From Terribacillus halophilus (GTDB lineage Bacteria > Bacillota > Bacilli > Bacillales > Amphibacillaceae): a stretch of DNA of 64,000 bases. Positions 43,543 through 55,116 of this stretch are shown piece by piece. A model generated the notes under the pieces. The model searched no databases, had not been told where the DNA came from, and was given only the letters and a program-made list of their open reading frames with translations. A program made the position numbers and the translations under genes. The DNA lies in NCBI RefSeq assembly GCF_900162685.1, contig NZ_LT727828.1, positions 923,677 to 987,676 on the forward strand, given 5' to 3'. Within the stretch, counting starts at the first letter, position 1. Every line of letters begins with the position of its first letter.

Positions 43543-44229
43543 ATGAAAAAGAAAATAATATACAGTGTGATTGCATTTTCATTAATTGCTGCCATAGTGT
43601 TCGCTTACATGCAAATGAGCGGAAATACAACTGACAAACACAAAGCAAAGGAGAGCCTGGAAGCATTTTTACAACAAACTTATCCCGACATGGATTATGA
43701 GATCAAGCGGTCAGTAGGGTATGGATGGACCGATGGCACTTATCAATTTAATGTAGTGAAAAAGGACCCTATTGGAGTTGAGACCACCTATCCGTTCTAT
43801 GTCTCCGCTCTCGAACCGTATGAAGTTTATAGTGATACGATTCATGAATCCAACATAGACAAAGAGGCATCTGAAAAGCTAAATGCTGAGGCAGAGCGGT
43901 ATATTCTAACGCTCCTCAAGGAAAAAGTGCCGCAAGTCGATTCAGTGGTAACGGATGTGGGAGTATACAACAAAGTTGCCGAGGAATGGACACCGCAGTT
44001 GAAAACACCAAAGCCGATCACCATTATACTGGAAATTGAAAAAGGAGATTTGACGAAAGAACAAATGCTGCAACAGAGCCAGGAAATACAGAAGCAATTG
44101 AATAGTAAATCTATCGATTATCATTTAGCTGAAGTAGGGTATAGCAGCGTCATCAATGGTGAAGAAACTTATGACTATTACGTTAGTTTTACACCAGAAC
44201 AAGAATTAACTATAAAAGACGTAAATTAA
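43543..44229 (+). CDS. YfjL-like exported or membrane-anchored protein
   Basis: A 228-residue protein with one N-terminal membrane segment (about 5-22) and an extracytoplasmic remainder with two similar alpha/beta lobes (about 30-110 and 125-225), resembling YfjL-type proteins of Bacillus. Its role is not known. The ATG is two bases after the anti-sigma stop and has AGAGGA upstream. As third gene of the sigma operon it may sense or respond to the envelope condition that frees the sigma factor (inference). Confidence 0.75.
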   Translation: MKKKIIYSVIAFSLIAAIVFAYMQMSGNTTDKHKAKESLEAFLQQTYPDMDYEIKRSVGYGWTDGTYQFNVVKKDPIGVETTYPFYVSALEPYEVYSDTIHESNIDKEASEKLNAEAERYILTLLKEKVPQVDSVVTDVGVYNKVAEEWTPQLKTPKPITIILEIEKGDLTKEQMLQQSQEIQKQLNSKSIDYHLAEVGYSSVINGEETYDYYVSFTPEQELTIKDVN

Positions 44230-44375
44230 ACGAGAAGAAAATAACGAGGAAATGAGTGTTAATTGTTAATTCAGATAACCAGTTTAGTGTTTTTTTATGG
44301 CACTTACACCGATAATCGGCAGTAGCTCTTTGCGACATCCAATAATACGATTGATTTTATGCGAACCATAAAGAG

Positions 44376-44407
44376 AAGGAGCAAGCCGACGGGGCTTGCT
44401 CCTTTTT
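44376..44407. terminator. Bidirectional terminator between the ECF operon and the helicase
   Basis: Perfect 12-bp stem AAGGAGCAAGCC with its complement, 5-nt loop, T5 to the right. It can also end the convergent SNF2 gene. Confidence 0.85.
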
Positions 44408-47400
44408 CTATATTTCTTGCATTGATAGCAGGCTGCGAATTTCTTCTTCTGTTAGAGTGTTGAGCATTGTTTCCCCTGGCTGAATAATCTGATCTACTAG
44501 TGCGCGTTTACGCTGCTGCAGTTCGAAAATTCGTTCCTCAATTGTCCCGCGGGTAAGCAGGCGGATAACTTGCACGACATTTTTCTGTCCAATTCGGTGA
44601 GCGCGGCCTGCTGCTTGTTCTTCAACTGCGGGGTTCCACCACAGGTCGAAGAGTATAACAGTATCTGCTCCAGTTAAATTCAGGCCGGTACCTCCCGCTT
44701 TCAAACTGATCAGGAAGCCATCGTTTTCTCCTTCATTGAAAGCTTCTGCCATTTGCATTCTTTCTTTAGAAGGTGTGCTGCCGTCCAGGTAAAAGACGTC
44801 CGTATCATCCAGTGCTTGCCGGATAATCTGCAGCATGCTGGCGAATTGCGAGAAGATAAGGAAACGTTTATTATTTTGCTTCAATTCACGAATCACTTCC
44901 AGCAGCTGTTCCAGTTTACCGGACTGCCCGGTATAGTTATCAATGAATAGTGACGGGTGACAGCAGATCTGCCGCAACCTGGTCAGTCCAGCGAGTATCT
45001 CCAATTTACCTCTGTCAAAGCCTTTTTCAGCAATTGTTTGGTCAATTTTACGACGAATCCGTTCGAGATAGCCAACGTAAATTTCTTTTTGTTCTTGTGT
45101 CAGATCAGAATACGTTGTTGTTTCAATCTTTTCTGGCAGTTCATGCAGCACATCAGTTTTCACCCGTCTCAAAATGAAGGGGCGAGTAATTTGTGCGATT
45201 TTTTCCGGTTCAAATTCTGTGAACGTCTTGCGGCTGCGGAACAATCCCGGCGATATGGTATGGAAAATGGACCACAGCTCATCCAATCTGTTTTCAATCG
45301 GCGTTCCGCTCAAAGCAAACCGATTTCCGGCCTGGATAAGCCCGACAGCTTTAGCTGTCTGTGTATTGTGGTTTTTGATTGCTTGCGCTTCATCTAACAC
45401 TAAACTATCAAATAACTGCCCTGCATACACATGATGATCCACTCGCAATAATGGATAAGAAGTAATGACAATGTCATAATCCGCCAAGTATGCGAGCTGA
45501 CTTTGCCGTTCTGTTACCGATCCGGAAATAACCAATGTCCGCATGTTAGGTGCGAATTTCTCGAATTCCTTCTGCCAATTATAAAGCAGGGAAGAAGGCA
45601 CAATGATAAGCGAAGGGCGGGATGTTGGATTGGCTTCGCGCTCAGATGTGAGATAAGCAATCGTCTGCAATGTTTTCCCAAGCCCCATATCATCAGCAAG
45701 AATACCGCCAAGGCCATAATAGGCGAGTGTTTTCATCCACTTGAAGCCTGTTAGCTGATAGTCACGTAACTCGGCATTCAGTCCGGCTGGCAGGTCGAAA
45801 TCGATTTGTTCCGGATGACGAAGCCGTTCAATAAGTGTTTGAAAAGCAGCTTCCATCGCTGCTCCTTGAAGTGCTTCCTCGACTTGCATGCTTTGTGCGA
45901 CTGGAACAAAGATCTGTTGCTTATCCAGCTGACTTTTCCGAATTTGGAGCTGCTCCAGAAAGTCTTGGAAGTTATTCATCGAATCCTGCTCCAGATCGAG
46001 CAAGGCGCCGTCTGGAATGCGATAATACTTTTTCTTCTCAATCATTGCTTGCAAGACATTGCTGATATGAGCCTCGGATAGACCATTGATATCAAAGCTG
46101 ATTTCCAGCATGCCTTTTTCCTGCTGTAAGCGAACCGAAGAAGACACTTCATGCTGATCGTCTGCCTTCATCGCCTGTACCCGGTCGGAAATATACACTT
46201 CTGCTAGATGCTGCAAAGCAGGCAGGTGTTCATGGAGGAATTGATAAATATACTCCATGTTTAGCAAATGAAAGCGTCCTTTAGAAAAGCGGAAGCCGGA
46301 TGTGTGCAGTTGCTGCAAAACGGCATCTTCCTGAGCAGATTGACGTTTGATGACAGGAAGATTTGTCTGCTTTTGTCCCGGCTGAATCACATGATCACCA
46401 TAATGGAAAGCGACGCTGGCATGCAGCACATCATCTGTTTCATCCAAGTATACTTTTGCCGTGAGAGGTGCCAGTTCTACTTTGCTGCGAACCGTTTCGG
46501 CTATATGCACATGACCAATTTGTTCGAGCTTCCCAACAACTTGGGATACAAATTGATTCACGTTCTTATCGGAAACTGTCTGTGGCGTATCATGCCGATA
46601 AGGCAGTATCGAGAACAGTTCTTTCACTAGTTCCCGCTGTTCAGGCGGAACCGGGTAGAGCACATCGTCCTTTACGAGATAATGATAGTTTTTAATGTAT
46701 TCATAGGCGGCAATGTCCTGTACACCGAATTGCAGCATTTCTTGTTCATCTGTTGATAAGTAAAAATCCAAGCGTGCCGGCTGGCTGCTCACATGGAATG
46801 CATTCATCGCATCGGTATGAAGAAGATGAAGGGATGCACCAGCTTCAGCAAGCTCTGGCAGCAAGTCTTTCGCCAAAGAAGGCGTCAGTTTAACAGCGCG
46901 TTTTTCCGACTGAAGCGAAGACGCTGCGAAGTCATGGATAAAGCTATTTTCACAAGCCTCTAATAATCGTCCTAGTATGGCTCTGTCCTCTGGTGAGACA
47001 ATATGTACATTCGGATCAAATGCAAAGCTTGGTGTCAGCTGGTAGCGCGTATGGTGCACCACACTCCGGAGAAAATCCTCTGCCAGACGGACAATATATG
47101 TACGGGAAGTACCAGCTTTGAGTTCGACCTCCAGCACTGTGTTGCCATTTGTCTGCAAAAAGCGCTGTTCTACTTTATACTCCAGTTTTAATGTTTCCGG
47201 CTGTTTTGATGGCAGGCGTTCATCCGAGGAAGCGAAGGTTTGTACGAGCCGATCGGTGAAATCCGTCTGCCGAGCTGTTGCGGGGGCAGATGTATCTTCA
47301 GTTATCGTATAGCCATTGCTGTCAAAGCGATTCTTACTAATTGCGATCAAGACAGCTGCGATATGCTTGCACGTATAGTGGGTATGATATGCCGGACAAG

Positions 47401-47611
47401 AACAAACACCATCTAGGTCATCATCCTCAAAGAAAAAGATCCGTACTGGATAGATTTCTGTGCCACGAACAACAGCCTTCCATTGATTGATGGAAGGTGT
47501 AAAGCTAAGCCCCTGTACACGGCCTTTGTTGGCATAGTCCAACCCTCTGCGGTAGAAACGATCACCTGTCACTTTGATGATATCTTGTTTATCGAGAAAA
47601 TAAGATTGCAT
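44408..47611 (-). CDS. SNF2-family DEAD/DEAH helicase with SWIM zinc finger
   Basis: A 1067-residue Swi2/Snf2-type ATPase. The SWIM zinc finger (CSCPAYHTHYTCKH) is near residue 60. The ATPase core has the Walker A segment DDMGLGKT near residue 650, DEAQAIKN motif II near residue 745, and the C-terminal RecA lobe with GRAHRIGQ near residue 1010. Bacterial members related to B. subtilis YwqA act on DNA or RNA polymerase, but exact roles are unsettled. GGAG lies before the ATG. It is a single-gene unit. Confidence 0.9.
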   Translation of the reverse strand: MQSYFLDKQDIIKVTGDRFYRRGLDYANKGRVQGLSFTPSINQWKAVVRGTEIYPVRIFFFEDDDLDGVCSCPAYHTHYTCKHIAAVLIAISKNRFDSNGYTITEDTSAPATARQTDFTDRLVQTFASSDERLPSKQPETLKLEYKVEQRFLQTNGNTVLEVELKAGTSRTYIVRLAEDFLRSVVHHTRYQLTPSFAFDPNVHIVSPEDRAILGRLLEACENSFIHDFAASSLQSEKRAVKLTPSLAKDLLPELAEAGASLHLLHTDAMNAFHVSSQPARLDFYLSTDEQEMLQFGVQDIAAYEYIKNYHYLVKDDVLYPVPPEQRELVKELFSILPYRHDTPQTVSDKNVNQFVSQVVGKLEQIGHVHIAETVRSKVELAPLTAKVYLDETDDVLHASVAFHYGDHVIQPGQKQTNLPVIKRQSAQEDAVLQQLHTSGFRFSKGRFHLLNMEYIYQFLHEHLPALQHLAEVYISDRVQAMKADDQHEVSSSVRLQQEKGMLEISFDINGLSEAHISNVLQAMIEKKKYYRIPDGALLDLEQDSMNNFQDFLEQLQIRKSQLDKQQIFVPVAQSMQVEEALQGAAMEAAFQTLIERLRHPEQIDFDLPAGLNAELRDYQLTGFKWMKTLAYYGLGGILADDMGLGKTLQTIAYLTSEREANPTSRPSLIIVPSSLLYNWQKEFEKFAPNMRTLVISGSVTERQSQLAYLADYDIVITSYPLLRVDHHVYAGQLFDSLVLDEAQAIKNHNTQTAKAVGLIQAGNRFALSGTPIENRLDELWSIFHTISPGLFRSRKTFTEFEPEKIAQITRPFILRRVKTDVLHELPEKIETTTYSDLTQEQKEIYVGYLERIRRKIDQTIAEKGFDRGKLEILAGLTRLRQICCHPSLFIDNYTGQSGKLEQLLEVIRELKQNNKRFLIFSQFASMLQIIRQALDDTDVFYLDGSTPSKERMQMAEAFNEGENDGFLISLKAGGTGLNLTGADTVILFDLWWNPAVEEQAAGRAHRIGQKNVVQVIRLLTRGTIEERIFELQQRKRALVDQIIQPGETMLNTLTEEEIRSLLSMQEI

Positions 47612-47694
47612 AAAAGCCCAGTCTCCAGTCTAAAAAATTCATTATCCTATCATTATAACAGATATGACAATAGCCTTCCCCAACCAGGCAGAAT

Positions 47695-47720
47695 AAAAAA
47701 CGGCAGTGTATAACTGCCGT
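47695..47720 (-). terminator. Terminator of the EIIA gene
   Basis: On the minus strand, stem ACGGCAGT/ACTGCCGT with a 5-nt loop, followed by T6. Confidence 0.9.
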
Positions 47721-47727
47721 CCTGAAA

Positions 47728-48222
47728 TTACTTCTTTTTCACTTGAAAGATCTGCGTTTCACCTGCGACGGCTTGCTCGGGGAAGAGTGCTTCCAGTGTG
47801 AAATCACTTTCTTCAAAGTTTGTGACAATCACTGGTGTGATGCTGCTTTTTGCTTTCGCTTCGATTACTGGCTTTTCAAAGGCAACTAGTTTGTCTCCGG
47901 CAGAAACTTTATCTCCGACTTTAACGAAAGTTTCGAAGCCTTCTCCTTTTAAATTAACGGTATCAAGTCCGACATGCACGAGCAGCTCCAAGCCCATTTC
48001 GGTTTTCAGGCCAATGGCGTGCTTTGTTTCAAAGACTTGTACGACTTCTGCGTCAATCGGACTGACAATTGTTTGATCGGACGGTTCAATCGCTACACCG
48101 TCACCCATCATTTTTTCAGCAAATACAGGATCGGGAACTTCTTCCAACGGGACGACTTTTCCAGTGACAGGGCTTACAAAACTTTCTTCCGTAACATTTT
48201 TGCCGAATAGTTTTTTTAGCAT
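47728..48222 (-). CDS. Stand-alone PTS EIIA-Glc protein
   Basis: A 164-residue EIIA of the glucose family that accepts phosphate from HPr and passes it to EIIB domains. The phosphoacceptor histidine is in LLVHVGLDTV near residue 83; SPVTGKVVPLEEVPDPVFAEKMMGDG at the start splits into the usual EIIA beta-sandwich. GAGGAG precedes the ATG. It has no EIIBC beside it and could serve permeases that lack EIIA, such as the MurP-type gene at the left edge. A promoter with a cre-like core lies just upstream. Confidence 0.93.
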   Translation of the reverse strand: MLKKLFGKNVTEESFVSPVTGKVVPLEEVPDPVFAEKMMGDGVAIEPSDQTIVSPIDAEVVQVFETKHAIGLKTEMGLELLVHVGLDTVNLKGEGFETFVKVGDKVSAGDKLVAFEKPVIEAKAKSSITPVIVTNFEESDFTLEALFPEQAVAGETQIFQVKKK

Positions 48223-48274
48223 GGTTGTCTCTCCTCAGAATAAACCGTATTTTGTTGAAAATCTTATTAGTATT

Positions 48275-48304
48275 ATAGTAAAGCGCTTTCTCCGTGCAGG
48301 TCAA
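48275..48304 (-). promoter_or_regulatory. Promoter of the EIIA gene with internal cre-like core
   Basis: Minus strand TTGACC (48304-48299), an 18-nt spacer and TACTAT (48280-48275). The spacer contains the palindrome AAAGCGCTTT (48280-48289), the core of a catabolite-responsive element. Placement between -35 and -10 would favour CcpA repression. Confidence 0.6.
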
Positions 48305-48327
48305 TAAAAACCATCTGCGAGAAGATA

Positions 48328-48357
48328 TTGCCTAAAGCAACTAACATTAGGTATAGT
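48328..48357 (+). promoter_or_regulatory. Probable sigma-A promoter of prfC
   Basis: TTGCCT at 48328-48333, 18-nt spacer, TATAGT at 48352-48357. It leaves a leader of about 105 bases before prfC. Confidence 0.55.
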
Positions 48358-48468
48358 AGAGAAAGACTGATTTTTGAGCGGAAAGAAGGTTTAACGCAGT
48401 GTGATAAAAAACGCCCACGTTGATAGACACGCTCTACGAATGCTAACAGAACGGCAGGTAATGAACCG

Positions 48469-50058
48469 ATGAAAATAAATGAAGAAGTACAAAAACGTAA
48501 GACTTTCGCAATTATATCCCACCCGGATGCCGGGAAAACGACACTGACAGAGAAGCTGCTCGTCTTTGGTAACCTTATTCGATCGGCGGGTACAGTTAAA
48601 GGGAAGAAATCTGGTAAGTTCGCAACATCCGACTGGATGGAAATTGAGAAACAGCGCGGAATTTCCGTTACATCATCTGTAATGAACTTCCCGTATAAAG
48701 ATTATCAAGTGAATATCCTGGATACACCGGGACACGAAGATTTCAGTGAAGACACATATCGAACATTAACAGCAGTGGATAGTGTTGTCATGATTATTGA
48801 TGCAACAAAAGGTATCGAAGCACAGACGCTGAAGCTATTTAAAGTTTGTCGTATGCGCGGTATCCCGATTTTCACTTTCATCAATAAACTTGACCGAGAG
48901 GGCCGAGAGCCATTGGAGCTTTTGGAAGAGATTGAACAAGTATTGGATATTGAGACATATCCAATGAACTGGCCAGCAGGCATGGGCAAACGTTTCCTAG
49001 GTATCTTCGACCGTCATAACGAGCAATTTGTCCGTTTTAACGGAAATGAAGAAGAAACGTATATTCCGTATGACGAGCTGGATGATCCGGCTTATGCTGA
49101 TTTGACTGGTCAATCTGCCTTTGAAGACACAAAAGGAGAGCTGGAATTGCTAGAAGAAGCTGGCGACCAATTCTCACTCGATCGTGTACTTGCAGGTGAG
49201 CAGACGCCAGTGTTCTTTGGAAGCGCCCTAGCGCCATTTGGTGTGCAGACTTTCTTTGACACATTTGTCAGCATGGCACCTTCTCCAGGAGGCCGCCGGA
49301 CAACGGAGGGCGTCGTATCACCTGAGAAAGAAGAATTCTCCGGTTTCATTTTCAAGATTCAAGCAAACATGAACCCGGCCCACCGTGACCGGATTGCTTT
49401 CTTACGCGTTTGCTCAGGGAAGTTCGAACGAGGGATGAGCGTGCAGCTTGCTCGTTCTGCAAAACCGATTAAACTTTCGCAGTCACAGCAGTTCGTTGCT
49501 TCTTCCCGTGATACAGTTGAAGAGGCTTTTGCTGGAGATATTATCGGTATATATGATCCAAATATTTACCGAATCGGGGATACACTGCTAGAAGGAAAAG
49601 CGAACTTCGAATTCGATGAGCTGCCGCAGTTCCCGCCGGAAGTATTTAAAAAGGTAACAGCGAAAAACGTGATGAAAGCAAAACAGTTTAGAAAAGGGAT
49701 TGAGCAGCTTGTGCAAGAAGGAGCAATTCAGCTGTTCCGTGGTAAACGTGATGACAGCTTTATCCTTGGCGCAGTTGGAGAGCTGCAGTACGAAGTATTC
49801 GAATATCGAATGAAAAACGAGTATAATGTAGAAGTAGTATTGGAATCAATGGGAGAACGCATTCCGCGCTGGCTGAAAGCTGAGCAAGTGGATGAACGTC
49901 TGTTTGACGAGCGCAGTTTACTCGCACAGGATCGTGAAGGAGAATACTTGGCATTGTTCAAGAATGATTTTGCCCTTCGCTGGTTCACGGATAAAAACCC
50001 GAAAATCGATTTGATTGATCTGTTTGAGGTCAACCAATACGACCAAACTGCTAACTAA
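48469..50058 (+). CDS. prfC: Peptide chain release factor 3
   Basis: RF3 is the GTPase that removes RF1 or RF2 from the ribosome after peptide release. The 529 residues have G1 [13 protein letters not shown]3 [11 protein letters not shown] and G4 NKLDREGR motifs in the first 150 residues, followed by EF-G-like domains 2 and 3. AGGTAA is a modest ribosome binding site. RF3 is patchy in Bacillaceae (B. subtilis 168 lacks a clear copy), so this is an accessory translation gene. It is closed by a terminator. Confidence 0.94.
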   Translation: MKINEEVQKRKTFAIISHPDAGKTTLTEKLLVFGNLIRSAGTVKGKKSGKFATSDWMEIEKQRGISVTSSVMNFPYKDYQVNILDTPGHEDFSEDTYRTLTAVDSVVMIIDATKGIEAQTLKLFKVCRMRGIPIFTFINKLDREGREPLELLEEIEQVLDIETYPMNWPAGMGKRFLGIFDRHNEQFVRFNGNEEETYIPYDELDDPAYADLTGQSAFEDTKGELELLEEAGDQFSLDRVLAGEQTPVFFGSALAPFGVQTFFDTFVSMAPSPGGRRTTEGVVSPEKEEFSGFIFKIQANMNPAHRDRIAFLRVCSGKFERGMSVQLARSAKPIKLSQSQQFVASSRDTVEEAFAGDIIGIYDPNIYRIGDTLLEGKANFEFDELPQFPPEVFKKVTAKNVMKAKQFRKGIEQLVQEGAIQLFRGKRDDSFILGAVGELQYEVFEYRMKNEYNVEVVLESMGERIPRWLKAEQVDERLFDERSLLAQDREGEYLALFKNDFALRWFTDKNPKIDLIDLFEVNQYDQTAN

Positions 50059-50064
50059 TAGATG

Positions 50065-50090
50065 AAGCCGTCATTTTTTGACGGCTTTTT
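50065..50090 (+). terminator. Terminator after prfC
   Basis: Stem AAGCCGTCA/TGACGGCTT with T5 loop, followed by T3. Confidence 0.88.
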
Positions 50091-50159
50091 GCTATCTGCA
50101 GTGTTTATGTTTTTTATATTAGGTAAACATCTATATTAGCAGATATACAGAATCTTAAA

Positions 50160-50173
50160 CGAATGTTTGTTCG
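50160..50173. promoter_or_regulatory. LexA (DinR) box upstream of uvrBA
   Basis: CGAATGTTTGTTCG matches the Bacillus LexA consensus CGAAC-N4-GTTCG with one base changed. It lies 60 bp before uvrB, so the operon is probably SOS-induced, as in B. subtilis. Confidence 0.8.
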
Positions 50174-50231
50174 TATTTTTATATATTTTATGCTATCATA
50201 TGAGTAATCAAGAGAACGGAGGAAATTGGCG

Positions 50232-52220
50232 TTGAAGGAAAATGAAACGTTTGAGTTAGTATCCAAATATAGTCCGCAAGGTGATCAGCCGCGGGCAATT
50301 GATCACTTAGTCGATGGTATTCACCAGCAAAAGCGCCACCAAACATTGCTTGGAGCGACAGGTACTGGTAAAACATTCACCATTTCGAATATGGTGAAGG
50401 AAATAAACCGTCCGACGCTTGTAATAGCCCATAACAAGACGCTAGCAGGCCAGCTGTACAGTGAGTTTAAGGAATTCTTCCCGAACAATGCTGTAGAGTA
50501 TTTTGTTAGTTATTATGATTATTACCAGCCTGAAGCTTATGTACCGCAGACGGATACATTCATCGAGAAAGATGCCAGCATCAATGATGAGATTGATAAA
50601 CTGCGCCACTCTGCAACATCTTCGCTTTTCGAGCGGAATGATGTGCTGATTGTAGCAAGTGTATCCTGCATCTATGGTTTAGGTTCCCCGGAGGAATATA
50701 AGAGCCAAGTACTTTCCGTCCGTGTCGGGATGGAGAAAGACCGGGATGAACTGCTTCGCAACCTTGTTGATATCCAGTATGCAAGAAACGATATTGACTT
50801 TCAGCGTGGTACGTTCCGCGTACGCGGTGATTCTGTTGAAGTTATTCCCGCTTCAAAAGAAGAACATTGTATTCGCTTTGAGTTCTTTGGCGATGAAATC
50901 GATCGTATTCGCGAAGTAGATGCGTTAACAGGTGAGATAATCGGCGACCGCGAGCATGTTGCCATCTTCCCGGCTTCCCACTTCGTAACTCGTGAGGAGA
51001 ACTTGAAGAAAGCGATTAGCAATATTGAGGAAGAACTTAAAGAACAGCTCGCTGTATTTAATGAGCAAGGCAAGTTGCTGGAAGCGCAGCGCTTGGAACA
51101 GCGTACAAACTATGATTTGGAAATGATGCGTGAGATGGGCTTTTGTTCTGGTATCGAGAACTATTCCCGCCATCTTACCTTCCGTGATGCGGGAGCAACG
51201 CCGTACACATTGCTGGACTTCTTCCCAGATGATTTTGTTGTAGTAGTTGATGAGTCCCATGTTACACTGCCGCAAATCAGGGGAATGTTCAATGGTGACC
51301 AAGCCCGAAAAAAAGTGCTTGTTGACCATGGCTTCCGTCTGCCGTCAGCAATGGACAACCGTCCGCTGACATTCACTGAATTTGAGAAGAAGACCGAACA
51401 GCTTGTGTACGTATCAGCAACACCGGGACCATATGAAATCGAGCATACACCTGAGATGGTCGAGCAAATTATCCGTCCGACAGGGCTGCTTGATCCAGAA
51501 ATAGATATTCGGCCAATTGAAGGCCAGATTGACGATCTTATCAGTGAAATTTATAAACGTACCGAAAAGAATGAACGTGTCTTAATTACAACGCTCACGA
51601 AGAAAATGTCAGAGGACTTAACCGATTATCTAAAAGATATTGGAATTAAAGTTGCTTATCTTCATTCGGAAATTAAAACATTGGAACGTATCGAGGTTAT
51701 TCGTGACTTACGAGTCGGCAAATATGACGTGCTTGTTGGGATCAACTTGCTTCGAGAAGGATTGGATATACCAGAAGTGTCCTTAGTATCTATCCTAGAT
51801 GCGGATAAGGAAGGGTTCTTGCGTTCTGAACGCTCTCTCATTCAGATAATGGGACGTGCAGCACGTAACGAAAACGGTCATGTCATTATGTATGCGAATA
51901 GAATTACGGACAGCATGCAGAAAGCAATTGACGAGACAACCCGCCGTCGTGAAATACAAATAGCGTATAACAAAGAACATGGCATCACTCCGCAGACAAT
52001 CCGAAAAGAAGTGCGGGATGTGATTAAAGCGACCATCACTTCTGAAGAGAGCGGCGCACCGAATAAGGATACGCCGGATTTGACGAAGCTGACGAAAAAA
52101 GAAAAAGAAAAAGTTATTGCTGATATGGAGCAAGAGATGAAACAGGCTGCGCGCGATCTCAACTTCGAACGTGCTGCCGAGCTTCGTGATCTTGTATTGG
52201 AACTTAAAGCGGAAGGGTGA
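50232..52220 (+). CDS. uvrB: Excinuclease ABC subunit B
   Basis: UvrB verifies DNA damage brought by UvrA and loads UvrC. The 662 residues show Walker [10 protein letters not shown] near residue 40, the beta-hairpin [15 protein letters not shown] near residue 92, helicase motif VI ([10 protein letters not shown]) and a C-terminal UvrC-binding UVR domain (about 620-660). The start chosen is TTG 50232, nine bases after GGAGG; a TTG at 50226 is too close. uvrA begins just after its stop. Confidence 0.96.
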   Translation: MKENETFELVSKYSPQGDQPRAIDHLVDGIHQQKRHQTLLGATGTGKTFTISNMVKEINRPTLVIAHNKTLAGQLYSEFKEFFPNNAVEYFVSYYDYYQPEAYVPQTDTFIEKDASINDEIDKLRHSATSSLFERNDVLIVASVSCIYGLGSPEEYKSQVLSVRVGMEKDRDELLRNLVDIQYARNDIDFQRGTFRVRGDSVEVIPASKEEHCIRFEFFGDEIDRIREVDALTGEIIGDREHVAIFPASHFVTREENLKKAISNIEEELKEQLAVFNEQGKLLEAQRLEQRTNYDLEMMREMGFCSGIENYSRHLTFRDAGATPYTLLDFFPDDFVVVVDESHVTLPQIRGMFNGDQARKKVLVDHGFRLPSAMDNRPLTFTEFEKKTEQLVYVSATPGPYEIEHTPEMVEQIIRPTGLLDPEIDIRPIEGQIDDLISEIYKRTEKNERVLITTLTKKMSEDLTDYLKDIGIKVAYLHSEIKTLERIEVIRDLRVGKYDVLVGINLLREGLDIPEVSLVSILDADKEGFLRSERSLIQIMGRAARNENGHVIMYANRITDSMQKAIDETTRRREIQIAYNKEHGITPQTIRKEVRDVIKATITSEESGAPNKDTPDLTKLTKKEKEKVIADMEQEMKQAARDLNFERAAELRDLVLELKAEG

Positions 52221-52225
52221 AGCAA

Positions 52226-55105
52226 GTGGCGAAGAAACATATATCAGTCCGAGGCGCACGCGCTAACAACTTAAAAAATATTGATGTAGATATTCCGAAA
52301 GACAGTCTAGTCGTGTTGACAGGCTTGTCTGGCTCAGGTAAATCATCGCTCGCTTTTGACACAATTTACGCCGAAGGGCAGCGGCGCTATGTGGAATCTC
52401 TATCTGCATATGCCCGCCAGTTCCTTGGTCAAATGGACAAGCCGGATGTTGATTCCATTGAAGGACTGTCACCAGCAATTAGTATCGATCAGAAAACAAC
52501 AAGCAAAAATCCGCGTTCCACTGTCGGAACAGTAACGGAGATTTATGATTATTTGCGTCTGTTGTTTGCAAGAGTCGGGCGTCCAACTTGCCCGCGGCAC
52601 GGGATTGAGATCAGTTCCCAATCCGTTGAGCAGATGGCTGACCGAATTCTTGAATTTCCAGAACGATCTCGCCTGCAAGTATTGGCGCCTGTTGTGTCCG
52701 GTAAAAAAGGCGAGCATGTGAAAGTACTGGAAAAGCTGCGTGCTGAAGGGTATATCCGTCTTCGTGTAGATGGCGAAATGATGGAGATTTCAGATGACAT
52801 CAAGCTGGAGAAAACGAAGAAGCACTCCATTGAAGTAGTTGTCGATCGGATTGTTATCAAAGAAGGCATCACTGGCCGTTTGACAGATAGTTTGGAAACA
52901 GCTCTTACACTAGGAGACGGCAGAGTCATTGTAGACGTAATGGACGTGGAAGAATTGCTATTTAGTGAGCATCATGCTTGTCCAATTTGCGGTTTTTCCA
53001 TCGGCGAATTGGAACCGCGGATGTTTTCTTTCAATAGCCCATTCGGTGCCTGCACAACATGTGATGGTTTGGGCACGAAACTGGAAGTCGACCCTGATTT
53101 AGTTATTCCGAATAAAGAACTAACACTGCGCGAAGGAGCAATTGCAGCTTGGGAGCCGACTAGTTCACAATATTATCCGAAACTGCTGGAAGCAGCCAGC
53201 AGTCATTTTGGTATTGATATGGATGTGCCGGTAGGAAAGCTGCCGGAAGCACAGCTGGATATCTTGCTGAACGGAAAGAAAAAAGATAAAATCTATTTCC
53301 GTTATGAAAATGATTTTGGCAGAGTACGTGAAAGCAACATTGAGTTCGAAGGTGTACTGACAAATATCGCACGTCGTTATCGTGACACCACGTCTGATTT
53401 CATTCGTGAACAAATGGAAAAATACATGAACACACGCCCTTGTCCAAAATGTAAAGGACATCGTCTCCGGGAAGAGTCTTTAGCAGTCCTTATTAATGGT
53501 AATCATATTAGCAACGTTACCGAGCAGTCTGTATTAGAAGTAAAACAATTCATGGAAGAGCTTGAACTGAATGAAAAAGAACGTCAAATTGCTTTCATGA
53601 TTACGAAGGAAATTGTAGACAGACTTACATTCCTAAACAATGTTGGCTTAGATTACCTGACATTATCTCGTGCAGCAGGAACTTTATCCGGCGGAGAAGC
53701 ACAGCGTATTCGTCTTGCAACACAAATAGGTTCTGCGTTAACTGGCGTTCTATATGTACTGGATGAACCATCTATCGGATTGCATCAGCGCGATAATGAC
53801 CGTTTGATTGAAACGATGAAACGGATGCGTGATTTAGGTAACACGCTCATTGTCGTTGAGCACGACGAAGATACAATGATGGAAGCTGATTGGCTGATTG
53901 ATGTAGGACCGGGAGCCGGCGAGCATGGCGGACAGATCTCCAGTCAGGGCACACCTGCAAAAGTGATGAAAGATAAGCGCTCGCTTACAGGACAGTATTT
54001 GTCAGGTAAAAAGTTTGTGCCGCTTCCATTTGAACGCCGTAAACCAGATATGGATCGTGTTATCGAAGTTGTTGGTGCAGAAGAGAATAACTTGAAAAAA
54101 GCATCTGCTAAAATTCCGCTCGGTTTGTTCAATGCGGTGACGGGTGTATCTGGCTCGGGTAAAAGTACGTTCGTCAATGAAATTCTGCACAAAACACTGG
54201 CGCAAAAGCTCAACAGAAGCAAGCAGAAGCCAGGTAAGCATAAACAAGTCAAAGGGTTAGAGCATTTGGATAAAGTCATCGACATTGACCAGTCTCCGAT
54301 TGGCCGGACACCACGGTCGAACCCGGCTACGTATACAGGTGCATTTGATGATATTCGGGATGTGTATGCCAGCACGAATGCAGCGAAAGTACGCGGTTAT
54401 AAGAAAGGCCGCTTCAGTTTCAACGTCAAAGGCGGACGCTGTGAAGCATGTCGAGGCGACGGCATTATCAAGATTGAAATGCACTTTCTGCCTGATGTGT
54501 ATGTACCATGTGAGGTATGTCACGGGAAGCGGTACAACCGTGAGACACTTGAAGTGAAGTATAAAGGCAAGAGCATTGCGGATGTATTGGATATGACAAT
54601 CGAAGAAGCAGTAGATTTCTTTGAGAACATTCCCAAAATCAAGCGCAAACTGCAAACAATTGCAGATGTCGGACTTGGATATGTGAAACTCGGACAGCCT
54701 GCAACAACACTGTCCGGCGGGGAAGCACAGCGTGTGAAACTGGCTAGTGAACTGCATAAACGCAGCAACGGAAAAACATTCTATATTTTAGATGAACCGA
54801 CAACTGGTTTGCATGTAGATGACATTGCCCGATTGCTAAAAGTACTTGAACGGATTGTGGAGAACGGCGATACAGTTCTTGTTATTGAACATAATCTAGA
54901 TGTTATCAAAACAGCAGATTATCTCATTGACCTCGGTCCAGAAGGCGGCGACCGCGGCGGTGAAATCGTAGCCACCGGCACTCCAGAAGTAGTAGCCGAA
55001 GTGCCTGCTTCTTACACCGGCAAATACTTGAAGCCAATTCTTGAACGCGACAGAGAACGAACAACAAGCGAAATCGAATATGCCGCACAAGTAGCGGAAA
55101 AATAA
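52226..55105 (+). CDS. uvrA: Excinuclease ABC subunit A
   Basis: UvrA scans DNA for bulky damage as a dimer with two ABC ATPase units. The 959 residues contain two Walker A sites (GLSGSGKSS near residue 30, GVSGSGKST near residue 640), two signatures (TLSGGEAQR) and the zinc modules CPICG...CTTC and CEAC...CEVC. GTG 52226 has GGAAGGG eight bases upstream; the alternative GTG at 52217 overlaps the uvrB stop. It is in operon with uvrB. The following repeat copy may act as terminator. Confidence 0.96.
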   Translation: MAKKHISVRGARANNLKNIDVDIPKDSLVVLTGLSGSGKSSLAFDTIYAEGQRRYVESLSAYARQFLGQMDKPDVDSIEGLSPAISIDQKTTSKNPRSTVGTVTEIYDYLRLLFARVGRPTCPRHGIEISSQSVEQMADRILEFPERSRLQVLAPVVSGKKGEHVKVLEKLRAEGYIRLRVDGEMMEISDDIKLEKTKKHSIEVVVDRIVIKEGITGRLTDSLETALTLGDGRVIVDVMDVEELLFSEHHACPICGFSIGELEPRMFSFNSPFGACTTCDGLGTKLEVDPDLVIPNKELTLREGAIAAWEPTSSQYYPKLLEAASSHFGIDMDVPVGKLPEAQLDILLNGKKKDKIYFRYENDFGRVRESNIEFEGVLTNIARRYRDTTSDFIREQMEKYMNTRPCPKCKGHRLREESLAVLINGNHISNVTEQSVLEVKQFMEELELNEKERQIAFMITKEIVDRLTFLNNVGLDYLTLSRAAGTLSGGEAQRIRLATQIGSALTGVLYVLDEPSIGLHQRDNDRLIETMKRMRDLGNTLIVVEHDEDTMMEADWLIDVGPGAGEHGGQISSQGTPAKVMKDKRSLTGQYLSGKKFVPLPFERRKPDMDRVIEVVGAEENNLKKASAKIPLGLFNAVTGVSGSGKSTFVNEILHKTLAQKLNRSKQKPGKHKQVKGLEHLDKVIDIDQSPIGRTPRSNPATYTGAFDDIRDVYASTNAAKVRGYKKGRFSFNVKGGRCEACRGDGIIKIEMHFLPDVYVPCEVCHGKRYNRETLEVKYKGKSIADVLDMTIEEAVDFFENIPKIKRKLQTIADVGLGYVKLGQPATTLSGGEAQRVKLASELHKRSNGKTFYILDEPTTGLHVDDIARLLKVLERIVENGDTVLVIEHNLDVIKTADYLIDLGPEGGDRGGEIVATGTPEVVAEVPASYTGKYLKPILERDRERTTSEIEYAAQVAEK

Positions 55106-55116
55106 AGTGATACAGC

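Noticed and set aside
44753..47312. Several plus-strand frames of 60-146 codons opposite the SNF2 helicase
   Set aside because: They are antisense shadows of a strongly conserved 1067-residue protein and lack ribosome sites.
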